64,000 nt of DNA from Agarivorans albus (GCF_019670105.1 NZ_AP023032.1:3342972-3406971); one strand, 5' to 3'; shown: positions 45,106 through 55,385, numbered from the stretch's first letter. Translations and numbers: made by a program. Notes: a model not told the origin generated them from the letters alone.

Positions 45106-46116
45106 TTATTTGCCGTGACGGATCCGTGGGTTTACCACGCCGTAAAGAATATCGACAATCAAATTCACCACAATAATAATGGTAGCCACGATCAGAATGC
45201 CCCCTTGTACAACTGGGTAGTCGCGTCGGCCAATCGATTCAATCAACCATTTACCAATGCCTGGCCAAGCAAAAATTGTCTCGGTAAGAATCGCACCCGA
45301 TAACAAAATGCCCACCTGCAAACCAATTACTGTAATTACTGGAATAAGAGCGTTACGCAACGCGTGCACTACAATTACTCGCATTGGCGCCATGCCTTTT
45401 GAGCGAGCGGTACGAATGTAGTCTTCGCCTAATACTTCAAGCATTGATGAGCGGGTCATACGGGCGATTACTGCCATCGGAATAGTGCCCAATACGATAC
45501 TTGGCAAAACTAGGTGATGTAGTGCAGATAGAAATGCGCCGTCTTCGTCGGAGAGCAGCGTGTCAATCAACATAAAACCGGTGACCTCATCTATCCAGAA
45601 GGTCACATCGAGCCGCCCGGACACGGGGGTTATCCCCAAGTTCACCGAGAACACCAGCATTAACAGCAAGGCCCACCAGAATATGGGCATGGAATAGCCG
45701 GTGAGAGAAAAGGTCATGACCGAATGGTCAAATAAGGAACCCCGTTTCACAGCAGCAATAATCCCGCAGGGCAAGCCTACTAATATCGCAAAGATTGCTG
45801 CGCAGGTAGCCAACTCTACAGTGGCAGGAAACAAGGTCATAAATTCTTCGGTTACAGGCGTCTTGGTGATTAATGAACGTCCAAGATCGCCACTCGCAAT
45901 ATTCTTCACATAATCAAAGTATTGGACCAACAAGGGTTGGTCTAAGCCCAACTCGGCACGCAAGGCTGCGTGACGTTCAGGAGACACGCCCCTTTCACCT
46001 GCCATTACTTCTATTGGGTCGCCAGGAATCAAGCGAATCAAAGTAAAGGTTAAAAGAGTAATGCCGATGAAGGTGGGTATCACCAACATCAATTTTTTTA
46101 TAATAAACTGGAACAT
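45106..46116 (-). CDS. dppB: Peptide ABC transporter permease DppB
   Basis: 336 residues, the usual DppB length, six helices. N-terminal FIIKKLMLVIPTFIGITLLTF is the first helix; RLIPGDPIEVMAGERG follows; the EAA loop is in YIRTARSKGMAPMRVIVVHALRNALIPVITVIGLQVG. Fourteen bases precede dppC. Confidence 0.94.
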   Translation of the reverse strand: MFQFIIKKLMLVIPTFIGITLLTFTLIRLIPGDPIEVMAGERGVSPERHAALRAELGLDQPLLVQYFDYVKNIASGDLGRSLITKTPVTEEFMTLFPATVELATCAAIFAILVGLPCGIIAAVKRGSLFDHSVMTFSLTGYSMPIFWWALLLMLVFSVNLGITPVSGRLDVTFWIDEVTGFMLIDTLLSDEDGAFLSALHHLVLPSIVLGTIPMAVIARMTRSSMLEVLGEDYIRTARSKGMAPMRVIVVHALRNALIPVITVIGLQVGILLSGAILTETIFAWPGIGKWLIESIGRRDYPVVQGGILIVATIIIVVNLIVDILYGVVNPRIRHGK

Positions 46117-46144
46117 AACTACAGCTCTGTGTCTGAAGGAAGGA

Positions 46145-46166
46145 AAGGGGCTGTTGCCAGCCCCTT
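46145..46166 (-). other. Intercistronic hairpin between dppA and dppB
   Basis: AAGGGGCTG-TTGC-CAGCCCCTT, a perfect 9-bp stem without a following T-run. It lies just after dppA and probably stabilises dppA mRNA or causes partial termination, giving more binding protein than permease, as in related operons. Confidence 0.7.
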
Positions 46167-46174
46167 AAGTATAT

Positions 46175-47764
46175 TTATTTTAGCGACACGCCATAGAAGT
46201 GGTGACCACCTAATGGATCAATCTTAAAGCCTTGAACTTCTTTACGAACTGGCTTGTAAGCCACTGAGTGAGCAATTGTTACCCACGGAGCTTGTTCTTT
46301 AAAGATTAACTGTGCTTCTTCGTACAGTGGTGCACGTTCAGCTTGAACAGAAATCTGTTTAGCTTTAGTGATTACGTCGTTAAATGGCTTATGACACCAC
46401 ATAGCACGGTTACCACCACCAACAGCATCACAGCCTAGTAATACGCTTAGGAAGTTATCTGGGTCACCATTATCACCGGTCCAACCAAGTAACACGGTAT
46501 CGTGCTCACCTTGCTTAGAACGCTTAAGGTATTCACCCCATTCGTAGCTAACGATTTCAGCTTGTACGCCTACTTTTGCCCAGTCAGCTTGAATCACTTC
46601 CGCCATACGACGTGCGTTAGGGTTGTAAGGACGCTGTACTGGCATTGCCCAAATGTTAGTCTTAAGATCGGTCACACCCGCTTCGGCCAATAAAGCTTTT
46701 GCTTTAACCGGATCGTAAGGGTAATCAACGGTATCTTCGTTGTAAGACCACATTGTTGGTGGGATTGGGTTTTTAGCAATTTTACCGCTACCCTGGAATA
46801 CCGCATCAATAATCGCTTGCTTGTTAACCGCTAGGCTAAGAGCTTGGCGAACTTTAACGTTATCAAATGGTGGTTTTTGGGTATTAAATGCCAAGTAACC
46901 TACGTTTAAGCCTTCTTGGCTCATTAGGTTGATGTCAGCATCTTTTTGCATTTGCTCAACATCAGCCGGGTTTGGATAAGGCATTACGTGACACTCGCCA
47001 GCTTTAAGCTTGGCGTAACGTACTGATGCATCTGGTGTAATAGAGAATACCAAACGGTCAATCTTAGGCGCGCCTTGCCAGTAATCTGCATTACCTACGT
47101 AGCGAATAATTGAGTCTTTTTGGTATTGTACTTTTTGGAAAGGACCAGTACCCACAGGGTCTAAGTCTAGTTTCTCAGGTGTACCAGCAGCTAACATCGC
47201 ATCAGCTTGCTCAGCAGAGAAGATAGATGCAAAGTCCATCGCCATGTTTGCAATAAACGGAGCTTCAGGCTTGCTTAGTACAAACTTAACCGTGTAATCG
47301 TCAACTTTAACGATCTCTTTAACCAAGTCGTTCATACCCATACCGCTGTAGTACTCGTAAGAACCACCCGATACTTTATGGTAAGGATGCTCAGGGTCAT
47401 CTTGGCGTTCAAAGGTGAACACTACGTCGTCAGCATTAAATTCGCGAGAAGGTTTGAAACCTTTTTTCTGACTGTGAAATTTTACGCCTTTGCGTAAATG
47501 AAAGGTGTACTCTAGGCCATCTTCAGAAACATCCCAAGATTCTGCCAACCCTGGAACAACATTGGTTGTACCTACTTCAAATTCAACCAAACGGTTAAAG
47601 ATGGTCTTAGAAGACGCATCAAAAGTGGTTCCTGCTGTATATAAACTTGGGTTAAAACCTTCTGGACTGCCTTCTGAACAGAAGACAAATGTTTGCGCTT
47701 GAACGCCCACAGCTACCGCACTAGCTACAAGTGCAAGTGACAGCTTCGCCAATCCTTTCTTCAT
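46175..47764 (-). CDS. dppA: Dipeptide-binding periplasmic protein DppA
   Basis: 529 residues (E. coli about 535) with a signal peptide ending near GVQAQTF. SBP family 5 domain: VFCSEGSPEGFNPSLYTAGTTFDASSKTIFNRL, FTFERQDDPEHPYHKVSGG, PFDNVKVRQALSLAVNKQAIIDAVFQGSGKIAKNPIPPTMWSYN. Two Cys pairs may form disulfides. First gene of dppABCDF; preceded by a 390-base promoter region with a conserved-looking 10-bp inverted repeat. Confidence 0.94.
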   Translation of the reverse strand: MKKGLAKLSLALVASAVAVGVQAQTFVFCSEGSPEGFNPSLYTAGTTFDASSKTIFNRLVEFEVGTTNVVPGLAESWDVSEDGLEYTFHLRKGVKFHSQKKGFKPSREFNADDVVFTFERQDDPEHPYHKVSGGSYEYYSGMGMNDLVKEIVKVDDYTVKFVLSKPEAPFIANMAMDFASIFSAEQADAMLAAGTPEKLDLDPVGTGPFQKVQYQKDSIIRYVGNADYWQGAPKIDRLVFSITPDASVRYAKLKAGECHVMPYPNPADVEQMQKDADINLMSQEGLNVGYLAFNTQKPPFDNVKVRQALSLAVNKQAIIDAVFQGSGKIAKNPIPPTMWSYNEDTVDYPYDPVKAKALLAEAGVTDLKTNIWAMPVQRPYNPNARRMAEVIQADWAKVGVQAEIVSYEWGEYLKRSKQGEHDTVLLGWTGDNGDPDNFLSVLLGCDAVGGGNRAMWCHKPFNDVITKAKQISVQAERAPLYEEAQLIFKEQAPWVTIAHSVAYKPVRKEVQGFKIDPLGGHHFYGVSLK

Positions 47765-48154
47765 TATGATTCTCCGTGTGACATCTTGTCATGTATGCAA
47801 CCGTTATGGCTGCATTTCCGGTGTGTTTGCGAATAGACTAATAATTATTGTTCTTGATAAATCTAGACCCTGCACTAGCAAATGTCGCTATTCAAACAAC
47901 AATTGTGAACTGAGCAAGACTTAATCAAGCCTGATCCGCTTTTTGCCCGTAATAAATTAGTATTTTTATCTGCCACTGTAAATAGCATAAACAGGATTTT
48001 ATAATCCAAAAATCACAGAAGGCAGTGATAGTGATTAAGGATTCGATATAATGTCATATTTATGCAATAAAGAATAAGCTTATGCAAGGTTTGCATAAGC
48101 AGAATTAACTAAATTTAGGGGAGAACAAATTTGGCAAGCAGAGAGAATGCTCTG
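47765..48154. other. Promoter region of dppA and 3' flank of pgpA
   Basis: 390 bases without a gene. It holds TGACATC...GTCA dyad near 47781-47793, AT-rich sequence, and the 10-bp inverted repeat at 48078-48100, described separately. Confidence 0.4.
48078..48100 (-). repeat. Perfect inverted repeat GCTTATGCAA-GGT-TTGCATAAGC
   Basis: 10-bp arms with a 3-base spacer; a further TTATGCAA lies at about 48059-48066. On the minus strand the stem is followed by TTATTCTTTATT, so it could act as a weak AT-rich terminator of the pgpA operon, 55 bases past its stop, or as an operator for dppA. Confidence 0.5.
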
Positions 48155-48634
48155 TTAAGCGAGGACAAACAGCACAACTTGCAAAGAAATAGCAGCAAAC
48201 ACACCGGCTAATACGTCATCTATCATTATACCAAAGCCACCGTGCACTTTTTTGTCCAAAATTTTGATGGGCCAAGGCTTCAAAACATCAAAAAAGCGAA
48301 AAAGTATAAAGCCGAGTAGCACATTAAGGGGAGATAGCGGCACCATGAACATGGTAATCCAGTAGCCAACAAACTCATCCCACACAATCGCCCCATGATC
48401 ATGTACCCCCATCGCATCACTCGCTTTTTGACAACACCAAACACCAAAAACAAAGCTTACTAGTAGTACTGCCACGTAGGCCCAAACAGGTAATGGCGCT
48501 AGCAGTAAATACAAAGGAATGGCAGCTAAGGTACCAAAAGTACCCGGTGCTTTGGGGGCTAAGCCACTACCTAAACCAAGTGCGCATAAGTGTAGAGGGT
48601 TCCGTAAGCTTAATTTGGCTAAAGCTTTATCCAT
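48155..48634 (-). CDS. pgpA: Phosphatidylglycerophosphatase A
   Basis: 159 residues: LHLCALGLGSGLAPKAPGTFGTLAAIPLYLLLAP and DDVLAGVFAA, the PgpA fingerprint. Membrane segments at ~36-66, 86-108 and 140-158. Hydrolyses phosphatidylglycerophosphate. Last gene of the rib-nus-thi cluster, 24 bases after thiL. Confidence 0.94.
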   Translation of the reverse strand: MDKALAKLSLRNPLHLCALGLGSGLAPKAPGTFGTLAAIPLYLLLAPLPVWAYVAVLLVSFVFGVWCCQKASDAMGVHDHGAIVWDEFVGYWITMFMVPLSPLNVLLGFILFRFFDVLKPWPIKILDKKVHGGFGIMIDDVLAGVFAAISLQVVLFVLA

Positions 48635-48658
48635 TGCAGTTCTCGCTACTCGCTAGGA

Positions 48659-49636
48659 TTAGTTGAAGTGATCCCACCCAGTGGGTTCGATTTGATAAGG
48701 TTTATCTTGATATTTTAGCTTTATCTCGCCATGGCCAGGCGCTAACTGCCCGATACAAGTAAACTGTATTCCACTGAAAGATAAAGAAGTATCGACTGAG
48801 CCTTTATTAGATTCAGGCACAGTAAAGCATAGCTCGTAATCCTCGCCACCATTTAGTGCTAAGGCAATGCTTTGATCTACACCAACGGCTTCATTCATGG
48901 TCTCTGAAAGTGGCAGGCTGTCTAGGTTTAGTACCGCCGAGCAATGGCTTTTTCTGAGGATATGCTGTAAATCGTTGTATAGGCCATCTGAAATATCAAT
49001 GGTTGCAGAGGCTATATCACGCAAGCCATAGCCAGCAAGCACCCGAGGTTGCGGGTAATAGTGCTGTTTTAAGCTTAGCTCTAACTGTTGAGGGTTTAAG
49101 CTGATTTTGTCTTGAAGATGCGCTAGCGCAAGACCAGAGTCACCAATATTGCCAGTAACATATACCCAGTCACCAGGCTTGGCTCCGTCTCTGCGCAAGG
49201 CTTTTCCTTCAGGTACTACGCCGTGAACCGTCACGGTAATACTTAAGGGACCTTTAGTGGTGTCACCACCAATTAAGGCAACATTGAAGTATTCAGCTAA
49301 GTCATAAAAGCCTTTGCTGAACTGGGCTAACCACGCTTCGTCAATTTCCGGCAAGGTGATCGCTAAGGTCACCCAACGCGGCTCTGCCCCCATGGCTGCC
49401 ATGTCGCTTAAATTAACGGCAAGCGCTTTATGGCCAAGCGCGCGAGGTGGGATATCTGAGAAAAAATGTACGCCTTCTACCAAGGTGTCGGTAGAAATAG
49501 CAATTTGGTTATTCTCGGGAACAGTTACCAGCGCTGCATCATCACCTACACCCAGTAATACATCGGGGCGTGAAGCACTGCGCTGGAAGAACTTTTCGAT
49601 GATATCAAATTCACCCAAAGGAGGCTGAGAAGACAT
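48659..49636 (-). CDS. thiL: Thiamine-monophosphate kinase
   Basis: 325 residues; PurM-like kinase: GVGDDAALVTVPENNQIAISTDTLVEGVHFF, ALAVNLSDMAAMGAEPRWVTLAITLPE, ALIGGDTTKGPLSITVTVHG, ALNGGEDYELCFTVP. Phosphorylates thiamine monophosphate to the active cofactor. Overlaps the nusB region by spacing of only 4 bases. Confidence 0.96.
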   Translation of the reverse strand: MSSQPPLGEFDIIEKFFQRSASRPDVLLGVGDDAALVTVPENNQIAISTDTLVEGVHFFSDIPPRALGHKALAVNLSDMAAMGAEPRWVTLAITLPEIDEAWLAQFSKGFYDLAEYFNVALIGGDTTKGPLSITVTVHGVVPEGKALRRDGAKPGDWVYVTGNIGDSGLALAHLQDKISLNPQQLELSLKQHYYPQPRVLAGYGLRDIASATIDISDGLYNDLQHILRKSHCSAVLNLDSLPLSETMNEAVGVDQSIALALNGGEDYELCFTVPESNKGSVDTSLSFSGIQFTCIGQLAPGHGEIKLKYQDKPYQIEPTGWDHFN

Positions 49637-49640
49637 GCAA

Positions 49641-50057
49641 CTAAGACTTAAACTGCTGTAAACGTAGTACTTTATCTAGCACGCCATTAACAAACTTGTG
49701 GCTATCTTCAGCGGCAAATGACTTAGCTAATTCAATCGCTTCGTTAATTACAACTTTAGGTGGCACATCGCTCACCATTAATAGCTCGTAAACACCAATC
49801 AACAAAATTGCGTGTTCAACAATATCTAATTCTTCTAACTTACGAGAAAGCGAAGAGCTCATCGCTTCATCTAACTTTTCGCTGTTTGCTACTACGCCAG
49901 TCAGCAGAGTAGAAAAATAAGGAACATCGGCCTTACTCATGTCTTGTTCGGTTAGGAACTGATGTTCGATGTTAGCAACGCTGTCCTTGGTCACCTGCCA
50001 TTGATAAATTGCTTGAGTAGCAAATTGCCTAGCTTTACGACGTGCAGCTGGTTTCAC
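49641..50057 (-). CDS. nusB: Transcription antitermination factor NusB
   Basis: 138 residues with the NusB helical bundle: [76 protein letters not shown]. Binds boxA RNA with NusE in rRNA antitermination. Fifteen bases after ribH, in the classic ribH-nusB order. Confidence 0.97.
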   Translation of the reverse strand: MKPAARRKARQFATQAIYQWQVTKDSVANIEHQFLTEQDMSKADVPYFSTLLTGVVANSEKLDEAMSSSLSRKLEELDIVEHAILLIGVYELLMVSDVPPKVVINEAIELAKSFAAEDSHKFVNGVLDKVLRLQQFKS

Positions 50058-50072
50058 AGAGAATTCCTCAAA

Positions 50073-50543
50073 TTAAACTTCTATCTGATCAACTAAGTTG
50101 ATCATTTCCAAAGCGCTTAGGGCAGCTTCGGTACCTTTATTACCCATTTTAGTGCCAGCGCGTTCAATCGCTTGCTCGATAGACTCAGTAGTAAGCACGC
50201 CAAAAGTTACTGGAATATCAAATTCCATCATAACTTGAGCTAAACCTTTGTGGCATTCGTTAGCCACTAATTCAAAGTGGTAAGTGCCACCACGAATTAC
50301 TGTACCTAAAGCAATAATAGCATCGTACTTTTTGCTTGCTGCAATGCGTTTAGCAGCCAGTGGGATCTCTACTGCGCCCGGTACACGAACAACTGTAATG
50401 TTGTCATCGCTAATACCACCTTGACGAGTTAGCGTATCCACAGCGCCAGATAACAAGCTCTCGTTAATAAAGCTGTTAAAACGAGCGATAACAATAGCCA
50501 CTTTAGCGTTTGGTGTAGCTAAATTTGCTTCAATTACTTTCAT
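50073..50543 (-). CDS. ribH: 6,7-dimethyl-8-ribityllumazine synthase
   Basis: 156 residues: [59 protein letters not shown] with the catalytic His in the GGTYHFE loop. Makes lumazine for RibE from the RibB and RibD/RibA products; forms an icosahedral shell in many bacteria. Confidence 0.97.
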   Translation of the reverse strand: MKVIEANLATPNAKVAIVIARFNSFINESLLSGAVDTLTRQGGISDDNITVVRVPGAVEIPLAAKRIAASKKYDAIIALGTVIRGGTYHFELVANECHKGLAQVMMEFDIPVTFGVLTTESIEQAIERAGTKMGNKGTEAALSALEMINLVDQIEV

Positions 50544-50646
50544 ACTTAATTCTGCCTTTTCTTTGAGTCCATCAAAAAAATCGCGCTATTCTAGCACAAC
50601 TAATCTGCTAGGCCCTTAATAAAATAATTTCTCACTAAAACTCAGA

Positions 50647-51759
50647 TTATTCTTGGTCGATATACTCAACCACTTCCAAACCGAAGCCAGATAATGCGTG
50701 ATAACGCTTAGGTGAACTTAACAAGCGCATTTTACTTACACCCAAATCAGCTAAAATTTGCGAGCCCACTCCCACAGTACGTGAAGCACTGTGCGCTTGT
50801 TTCTGGGCTGGAGTCTCACCGCGATCTTGCAGAGCAAAGGCTTTAACTTGGTCAATCAAATTATCGGCCTTATCATCGGTACTAAGTAGCACCAGAACGC
50901 CATTTTCTTGAGCAATTTTTTCTAGCGCTTTATCCAGCGGCCAGCTCATCTTTCCAGCCCGGTCACTGCCTAATAAATCACTAAAAGTATTGTGTAAGTG
51001 CACACGTACCAGCGTGGCCTCATCTTCTTTTATCTCACCAGCTTGCATAACAAAGTGGACTTTTTCATCGATGGTATCGCGGTAGGTAATCAGCTTGAAA
51101 TCACCGTGGCGGCTAGGCATTTTACATTCTGCTACTCGCTCAATAGTGGTTTCGTTGTTATTACGGTATTCGATGAGATCGGCGATAGTGCCCATCTTTA
51201 ACCCATGTTCTTTACAGAACACCTCAAGATCAGGGCGACGCGCCATAGTGCCATCTTGATTAAGGATCTCAACAATCACAGCTGCAGGTTCTCGACCAGC
51301 TAACCTTGCCAAATCAGTTCCTGCTTCAGTATGTCCAGCGCGAGTAAGTACCCCACCTTCTTGCGCCATTAGCGGGAAGATATGGCCAGGCATAACAATG
51401 TCACTAGGCTTAGCATCACGGGCAACGGCTGCTTGCACAGTGCGTGAGCGATCTGCTGCAGAAATTCCGGTAGTCACGCCTTGCGATGCTTCAATAGATA
51501 CCGTGAAATTAGTAGCAAACTGCTCGGTATTAACATCTACCATCAGTGGCAACTTTAGTTGCTGACAGCGCTGTTTAGTCATGGGTAAACAAATCAATCC
51601 ACGCCCATAGGTAGCCATAAAGTTGATGGCCTCTGGTGTTACCATATCAGCTGCCATGATGAGATCGCCTTCATTCTCTCGATCTTCATCATCCATTAGC
51701 ACCACCATTTTTCCATGGCGTAAATCTTCAATAATTTCTTCGATACTGCTTAGTGACAT
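50647..51759 (-). CDS. ribB: 3,4-dihydroxy-2-butanone-4-phosphate synthase with degenerate GTP cyclohydrolase II domain (RibBX)
   Basis: 370 residues. The N-terminal RibB domain (1-205) is intact: [28 protein letters not shown], and [21 protein letters not shown]. The C-terminal half (205-370) aligns with GTP cyclohydrolase II in length but lacks the three zinc cysteines (the GECL...CDCG segment of RibA is replaced by [18 protein letters not shown]). So it is a RibBX fusion with an inactive second half, as known in Shewanella-like bacteria. A separate ribA must exist elsewhere. The two-residue acid pocket EDRENEG marks magnesium binding. Confidence 0.92.
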   Translation of the reverse strand: MSLSSIEEIIEDLRHGKMVVLMDDEDRENEGDLIMAADMVTPEAINFMATYGRGLICLPMTKQRCQQLKLPLMVDVNTEQFATNFTVSIEASQGVTTGISAADRSRTVQAAVARDAKPSDIVMPGHIFPLMAQEGGVLTRAGHTEAGTDLARLAGREPAAVIVEILNQDGTMARRPDLEVFCKEHGLKMGTIADLIEYRNNNETTIERVAECKMPSRHGDFKLITYRDTIDEKVHFVMQAGEIKEDEATLVRVHLHNTFSDLLGSDRAGKMSWPLDKALEKIAQENGVLVLLSTDDKADNLIDQVKAFALQDRGETPAQKQAHSASRTVGVGSQILADLGVSKMRLLSSPKRYHALSGFGLEVVEYIDQE

Positions 51760-51823
51760 AGCAAAACCTTTCTTACCTTTGGGGATAGTATTTATTGTTA
51801 TTAGCGCATCTTGATTGGGCGAG

Positions 51824-52480
51824 CTATTTCATAAAGCCGTGCTGCGCCAAAAATGCAGTATTTATTTTTGAATCGTTAGTGTTCTCATCAGCATAGCCGA
51901 TTAAACGCTCCACATAGCGAGCGATAACATCAACTTCTAAGTTAATTTTTTGCCCAGGCGACCAAGCACCAATGGTTGTTTGCTCGGCGGTATGGGGAAT
52001 AATCGTTAAACGTAGCTGTTGCTGCTGTACTTCGTTCACCGTTAAGCTAATGCCATCTACGGTTACGGAGCCTTTATGGGCTATGTAACGCGCCAGATCA
52101 TTAGGAACCTTTAGCCAAATATTAATCGCACGTGCGCTGGGGCTAATGCTTACTACCTCTGCTAAGCCATCAACATGACCACTGACAATATGACCACCAA
52201 AGCGATTAGTCGCGAGCATGGCTTTTTCAAGGTTAACCTTGTCACCTTGTTTGCATTTAGCTAGTGAAGTTAAACTTAACGTTTCGGTAGATACATCGGC
52301 GCAAAAGTGCTCATTGCTGAAGTCGACCACGGTTAAACATATACCATTTACCGCGATGCTATCGCCAAGTCTTACATCCGACATATCTAAACCAGCACTG
52401 GCGATGTTTAATCGTACGTCACCACTGCGTTTTTCAATGCGAGAAATCTTGCCTAGGGCTTCAATTATTCCAGTAAACAT
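51824..52480 (-). CDS. ribE: Riboflavin synthase alpha chain
   Basis: 218 residues with the two lumazine-binding repeats: [17 protein letters not shown]...[12 protein letters not shown] (1-95), and [16 protein letters not shown]...[15 protein letters not shown] (~96-190). Dismutates lumazine into riboflavin. The start overlaps the ribD stop at the ATG base 52480. Confidence 0.96.
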   Translation of the reverse strand: MFTGIIEALGKISRIEKRSGDVRLNIASAGLDMSDVRLGDSIAVNGICLTVVDFSNEHFCADVSTETLSLTSLAKCKQGDKVNLEKAMLATNRFGGHIVSGHVDGLAEVVSISPSARAINIWLKVPNDLARYIAHKGSVTVDGISLTVNEVQQQQLRLTIIPHTAEQTTIGAWSPGQKINLEVDVIARYVERLIGYADENTNDSKINTAFLAQHGFMK

Positions 52481-53613
52481 TAATGTGTGCCCTGTGCTTG
52501 CGGGATCCAGATAGTTTTAATGTCGGGGCCAATTCGGCGAGTTTCAAGGCATTGCCAAGAATTTAACGCACTCATCGACTGATATCCCTCAAACCCCACT
52601 AAACTGTGAGCATCGGCTCCCATCAATAAACCGGCTTGGTAACAGATAAGCTGATCAACCAAGTTAGCTTGAATCAGGGCTGCAGCAAAATTAGCTCCTG
52701 CTTCAACCCAAATATCATTTACTTCTGCTTCAGCTAGCTCCTGCATTAATTGCGGCAAAAAATTTGGCGTGTCTTCAATCACCAGCTGTTTTGCGGCTGG
52801 CAGTTGCGTTTGTGATTGATGGCCGGCCAGCCAGAAAGACTCACTATTCTTAAAAATATTAAGGTCTTGAGCTGCTTCTGCTAAGCGTTGTTTACGGTCA
52901 ATAATCACCCGCAATGGCTGGCGCAGCAGTGTTTCATCAAGTTGCTCAGCAAGGCTACCGAGCTCATTAAATCTCACGTTTAAGCTGGCATTATCGCGAA
53001 TAACCGTAGTAGCGGTGGATAAAATAGCATGGCTAGCGGCCCGTTCTCGTTGCACGTCGCTGCGAGAATGAGCCGAGGTGATCCACTTGCTTTCGCCATT
53101 GGCTAAGGCTATTTTAGCATCGATAGAACCAGCAAGTTTCAAGCGAACAAAAGGACGTTTACGCTCAACGCGGCTCAAAAATCCGGGGTTAAGCGCACGC
53201 GCTGAATGCTCCATTAGACCGGTACGAACTTTAATGCCAGCCTCTTCAAGTCGCTTAATCCCGCGCCCAGCAACCTGTGGGTTAGGGTCAACCATGGCAA
53301 TCACTACTTCGGCCACTTGTTGTTCTACTAACATTGTGGCGCAAGCTGGCGTTCTACCTACATGGCTGCAGGGCTCAAGAGTGACATAACAGCTTGCCCC
53401 CTTTAGGCTAAAACCACGTTGCTTGGCATCCGCCGCGGCATTCACTTCGGCGTGCCCTTCACCGGCTTTACGGTGATAACCTTCACCAATAATCTGACCA
53501 TCTTTTACCAACACGCAGCCCACATTAGGATTGGGTGCCGTGGTATATTTTCCGCGCTTGGCAAGCGCAATGGCCTTTGCCATACACTGGCAATCTTGAA
53601 CGCTAAAACTCAC
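52480..53613 (-). CDS. ribD: Bifunctional diaminohydroxyphosphoribosylaminopyrimidine deaminase/reductase
   Basis: 377 residues. Deaminase domain (1-145): GHAEVNAAADA with the zinc His and Glu, YVTLEPCSHVGRTPACATML with the zinc Cys pair. Reductase domain (150-375): RPFVRLKLAGSIDAKIALANGESKWITS. Catalyses two successive riboflavin steps. Placed right after nrdR (start one base before its stop). Confidence 0.96.
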   Translation of the reverse strand: MSFSVQDCQCMAKAIALAKRGKYTTAPNPNVGCVLVKDGQIIGEGYHRKAGEGHAEVNAAADAKQRGFSLKGASCYVTLEPCSHVGRTPACATMLVEQQVAEVVIAMVDPNPQVAGRGIKRLEEAGIKVRTGLMEHSARALNPGFLSRVERKRPFVRLKLAGSIDAKIALANGESKWITSAHSRSDVQRERAASHAILSTATTVIRDNASLNVRFNELGSLAEQLDETLLRQPLRVIIDRKQRLAEAAQDLNIFKNSESFWLAGHQSQTQLPAAKQLVIEDTPNFLPQLMQELAEAEVNDIWVEAGANFAAALIQANLVDQLICYQAGLLMGADAHSLVGFEGYQSMSALNSWQCLETRRIGPDIKTIWIPQAQGTH

Positions 53614-54063
53614 TTACTTTTCCAACTTAGCAATTTCGTCACTAAATTCTTTGATATCTTCAAAAGAGTGATAAACCGAAGCAAAACGCACGTAGGCCAC
53701 TTTATCTAGGCCAATCAACTGTTCCATAACAATCTTGCCAATGAATTTTGTAGCAACTTCACGCTCGCCAGTCGCCCGCAGCTGCGACTTAATTTTGTTT
53801 ACCGCTTGCTCTACTTGGTCAACGCTTACTGGGCGTTTTTCCAACGCACGCATCATACCAGCACGCATTTTCTCTTCGTTAAAAGGCTCTCTAATGCCAT
53901 TGCCTTTAATCACTCGCGGCATTACCAACTCGGCCACTTCAAAAGAAGTGAAGCGCTCATGGCATTCTAAGCATTCACGACGCCTTCTTACTTGGTGGCC
54001 ATCGGCAACCAAACGCGAGTCAATAACCTTAGTTTCATGAGCAGAACAAAATGGACAATGCAT
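53614..54063 (-). CDS. nrdR: Ribonucleotide reductase regulator NrdR
   Basis: 149 residues. Zinc ribbon with MHCPFC and [14 protein letters not shown] (Cys pairs 3/6 and 31/34), then the ATP-cone domain (~49-139). Represses nrd genes by sensing dATP. First of the nrdR-rib-nus-thi-pgpA block. Confidence 0.97.
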   Translation of the reverse strand: MHCPFCSAHETKVIDSRLVADGHQVRRRRECLECHERFTSFEVAELVMPRVIKGNGIREPFNEEKMRAGMMRALEKRPVSVDQVEQAVNKIKSQLRATGEREVATKFIGKIVMEQLIGLDKVAYVRFASVYHSFEDIKEFSDEIAKLEK

Positions 54064-54417
54064 GGGCGATCCCTTATTCGAGTATCCGGCAATTTTATCT
54101 GCTAAACCGTCAGAGGTACAGGTTAGCTAAAGCGTAACTATCGAAAATGCCCACAATTCCTTTATTTGGGTAAGGTCTTATCTAAAGAGAATGGTGCTAA
54201 CTTAGTAAAGGAAGAAAAAATGAGAATTAGCTCTCAGTTTAATCACTGAGCCAAATACTTACTGTTTAGCCCTTAGCTTGTTAAGAGTCTGATTAGATTA
54301 AAATTAAGCTTGTTATATAAGCAAATAGCGCTTGCGTAGTAACCAATTACTACCGCTTAGCTTACCGCTCAAGTTAGGCTGCACTAGAAATGTAAACAAC
54401 TTGTTAAGGAAAGCGTC
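54064..54417. other. 354-base divergent region (nrdR / DJ-1 gene)
   Basis: A divergent promoter region. A tiny 8-codon ORF (ATG 54221) with an AAGGAAG site looks like chance. No riboflavin riboswitch motif was seen here or upstream of ribB. Confidence 0.4.
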
Positions 54418-54978
54418 ATGGCGAAGATACTGATTATTGCAGGTGATTTTGTTGAAGATTATGAGTTAATGGTGCCATTTCAGGCACTGCAAATGGTAGG
54501 TCACGAAGTTATCGCAACTTGCCCAGAGAAATGCATTGGCGAACAAATTAAAACCGCCATCCATGACTTTGAAGGCGATCAAACCTATACCGAAAGACCG
54601 GGGCACAACTTCACTCTCAACGGCAATTTTGCTGACATCGATACCGAGGAGTTTGACGCGCTATTATTGCCCGGCGGACGGGCCCCGGAATACTTACGCT
54701 TAAATGCTAAGGTATTAGAAATAATTCAAGCCTTTGCCGCTAAACAACAGCCGATAGCGGCAATATGCCATGGCGCACAGCTATTAACAGCGGCAGGTAT
54801 TGCCTCTGGCAGACACATTTCTGCCTACCCAGCTTGTGCGCCTGAAGTGACAGCTGCTGGCGGCGACTATGCAGATATTGCCGTTGACCAAGCCCTTACC
54901 GATGGGAACTTGGTCACCGCACCAGCTTGGCCTGCTCACCCGCAATGGCTAGCGCAATTCAATAAGCTATTGGCTTAA
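54418..54978 (+). CDS. DJ-1/PfpI family protein
   Basis: 186 residues with the class I glutamine amidotransferase-like fold: [51 protein letters not shown], and the nucleophile elbow [12 protein letters not shown] containing the Cys (~116). It probably acts as a deglycase/chaperone-type or protease-like stress protein. ATG with AAGGAAAG ribosome site. Monocistronic or followed by the small RHH gene. Confidence 0.9.
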   Translation: MAKILIIAGDFVEDYELMVPFQALQMVGHEVIATCPEKCIGEQIKTAIHDFEGDQTYTERPGHNFTLNGNFADIDTEEFDALLLPGGRAPEYLRLNAKVLEIIQAFAAKQQPIAAICHGAQLLTAAGIASGRHISAYPACAPEVTAAGGDYADIAVDQALTDGNLVTAPAWPAHPQWLAQFNKLLA

Positions 54979-55052
54979 TACTAAATTGAAACGGCAAAAG
55001 TTGATTTTGTATACCATGATTAGACTTCGGTTTGATCATGGTGGGATTGCCA

Positions 55053-55385
55053 ATGTGTGAAATTTATTCTGGCGCCGAAGCGGAATTGTTTGAATTGAAG
55101 TCTCGGTCGGTGCGTTTAGATGGCGTAGTAACCAGTATTCGTTTGGAAGCAATATTTTGGCAGCTACTGGAGCAAATAGCCGATGAGGCTAACCTTAGTT
55201 TGGCGGGCTTTTTAACACAAATTTACCATGAGGTATTACAACGAGAAGAAAAGGTAGGTAATTTTACATCTTTACTTAGAGTGGCCTGTACTACTCACCT
55301 TAATCAAGGCAAGCGCTTAACACTCACTAATCCTTCGCTTAAACAAGCGGAATCAGGCAATTCCATTGCCAAGGGATATCTTTAA
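55053..55385 (+). CDS. Ribbon-helix-helix domain protein
   Basis: 110 residues from ATG 55053 (GGTGGGA 7 bases upstream; earlier in-frame starts lack this). The pattern SRSVRLDGVVTSIRLEAIFWQLLEQIADEANLSLAGFLTQIYHEVL fits the RHH_4 family (PF13467-type): a beta strand then two helices. The family is probably DNA-binding but is sometimes found alone; target unknown. It follows the DJ-1 gene by 74 bases on the same strand. Confidence 0.8.
   Translation: MCEIYSGAEAELFELKSRSVRLDGVVTSIRLEAIFWQLLEQIADEANLSLAGFLTQIYHEVLQREEKVGNFTSLLRVACTTHLNQGKRLTLTNPSLKQAESGNSIAKGYL

Noticed and set aside
51760-51823. Possible FMN riboswitch in the rib cluster
   Set aside because: The leader before ribB is only 64 bases and lacks the conserved RFN motifs; no match was seen near nrdR or ribH either.
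54221-54247. Eight-codon ORF with an AAGGAAG site before the DJ-1 gene
   Set aside because: Too short for support, and no leader-peptide features or attenuator hairpin follow it.
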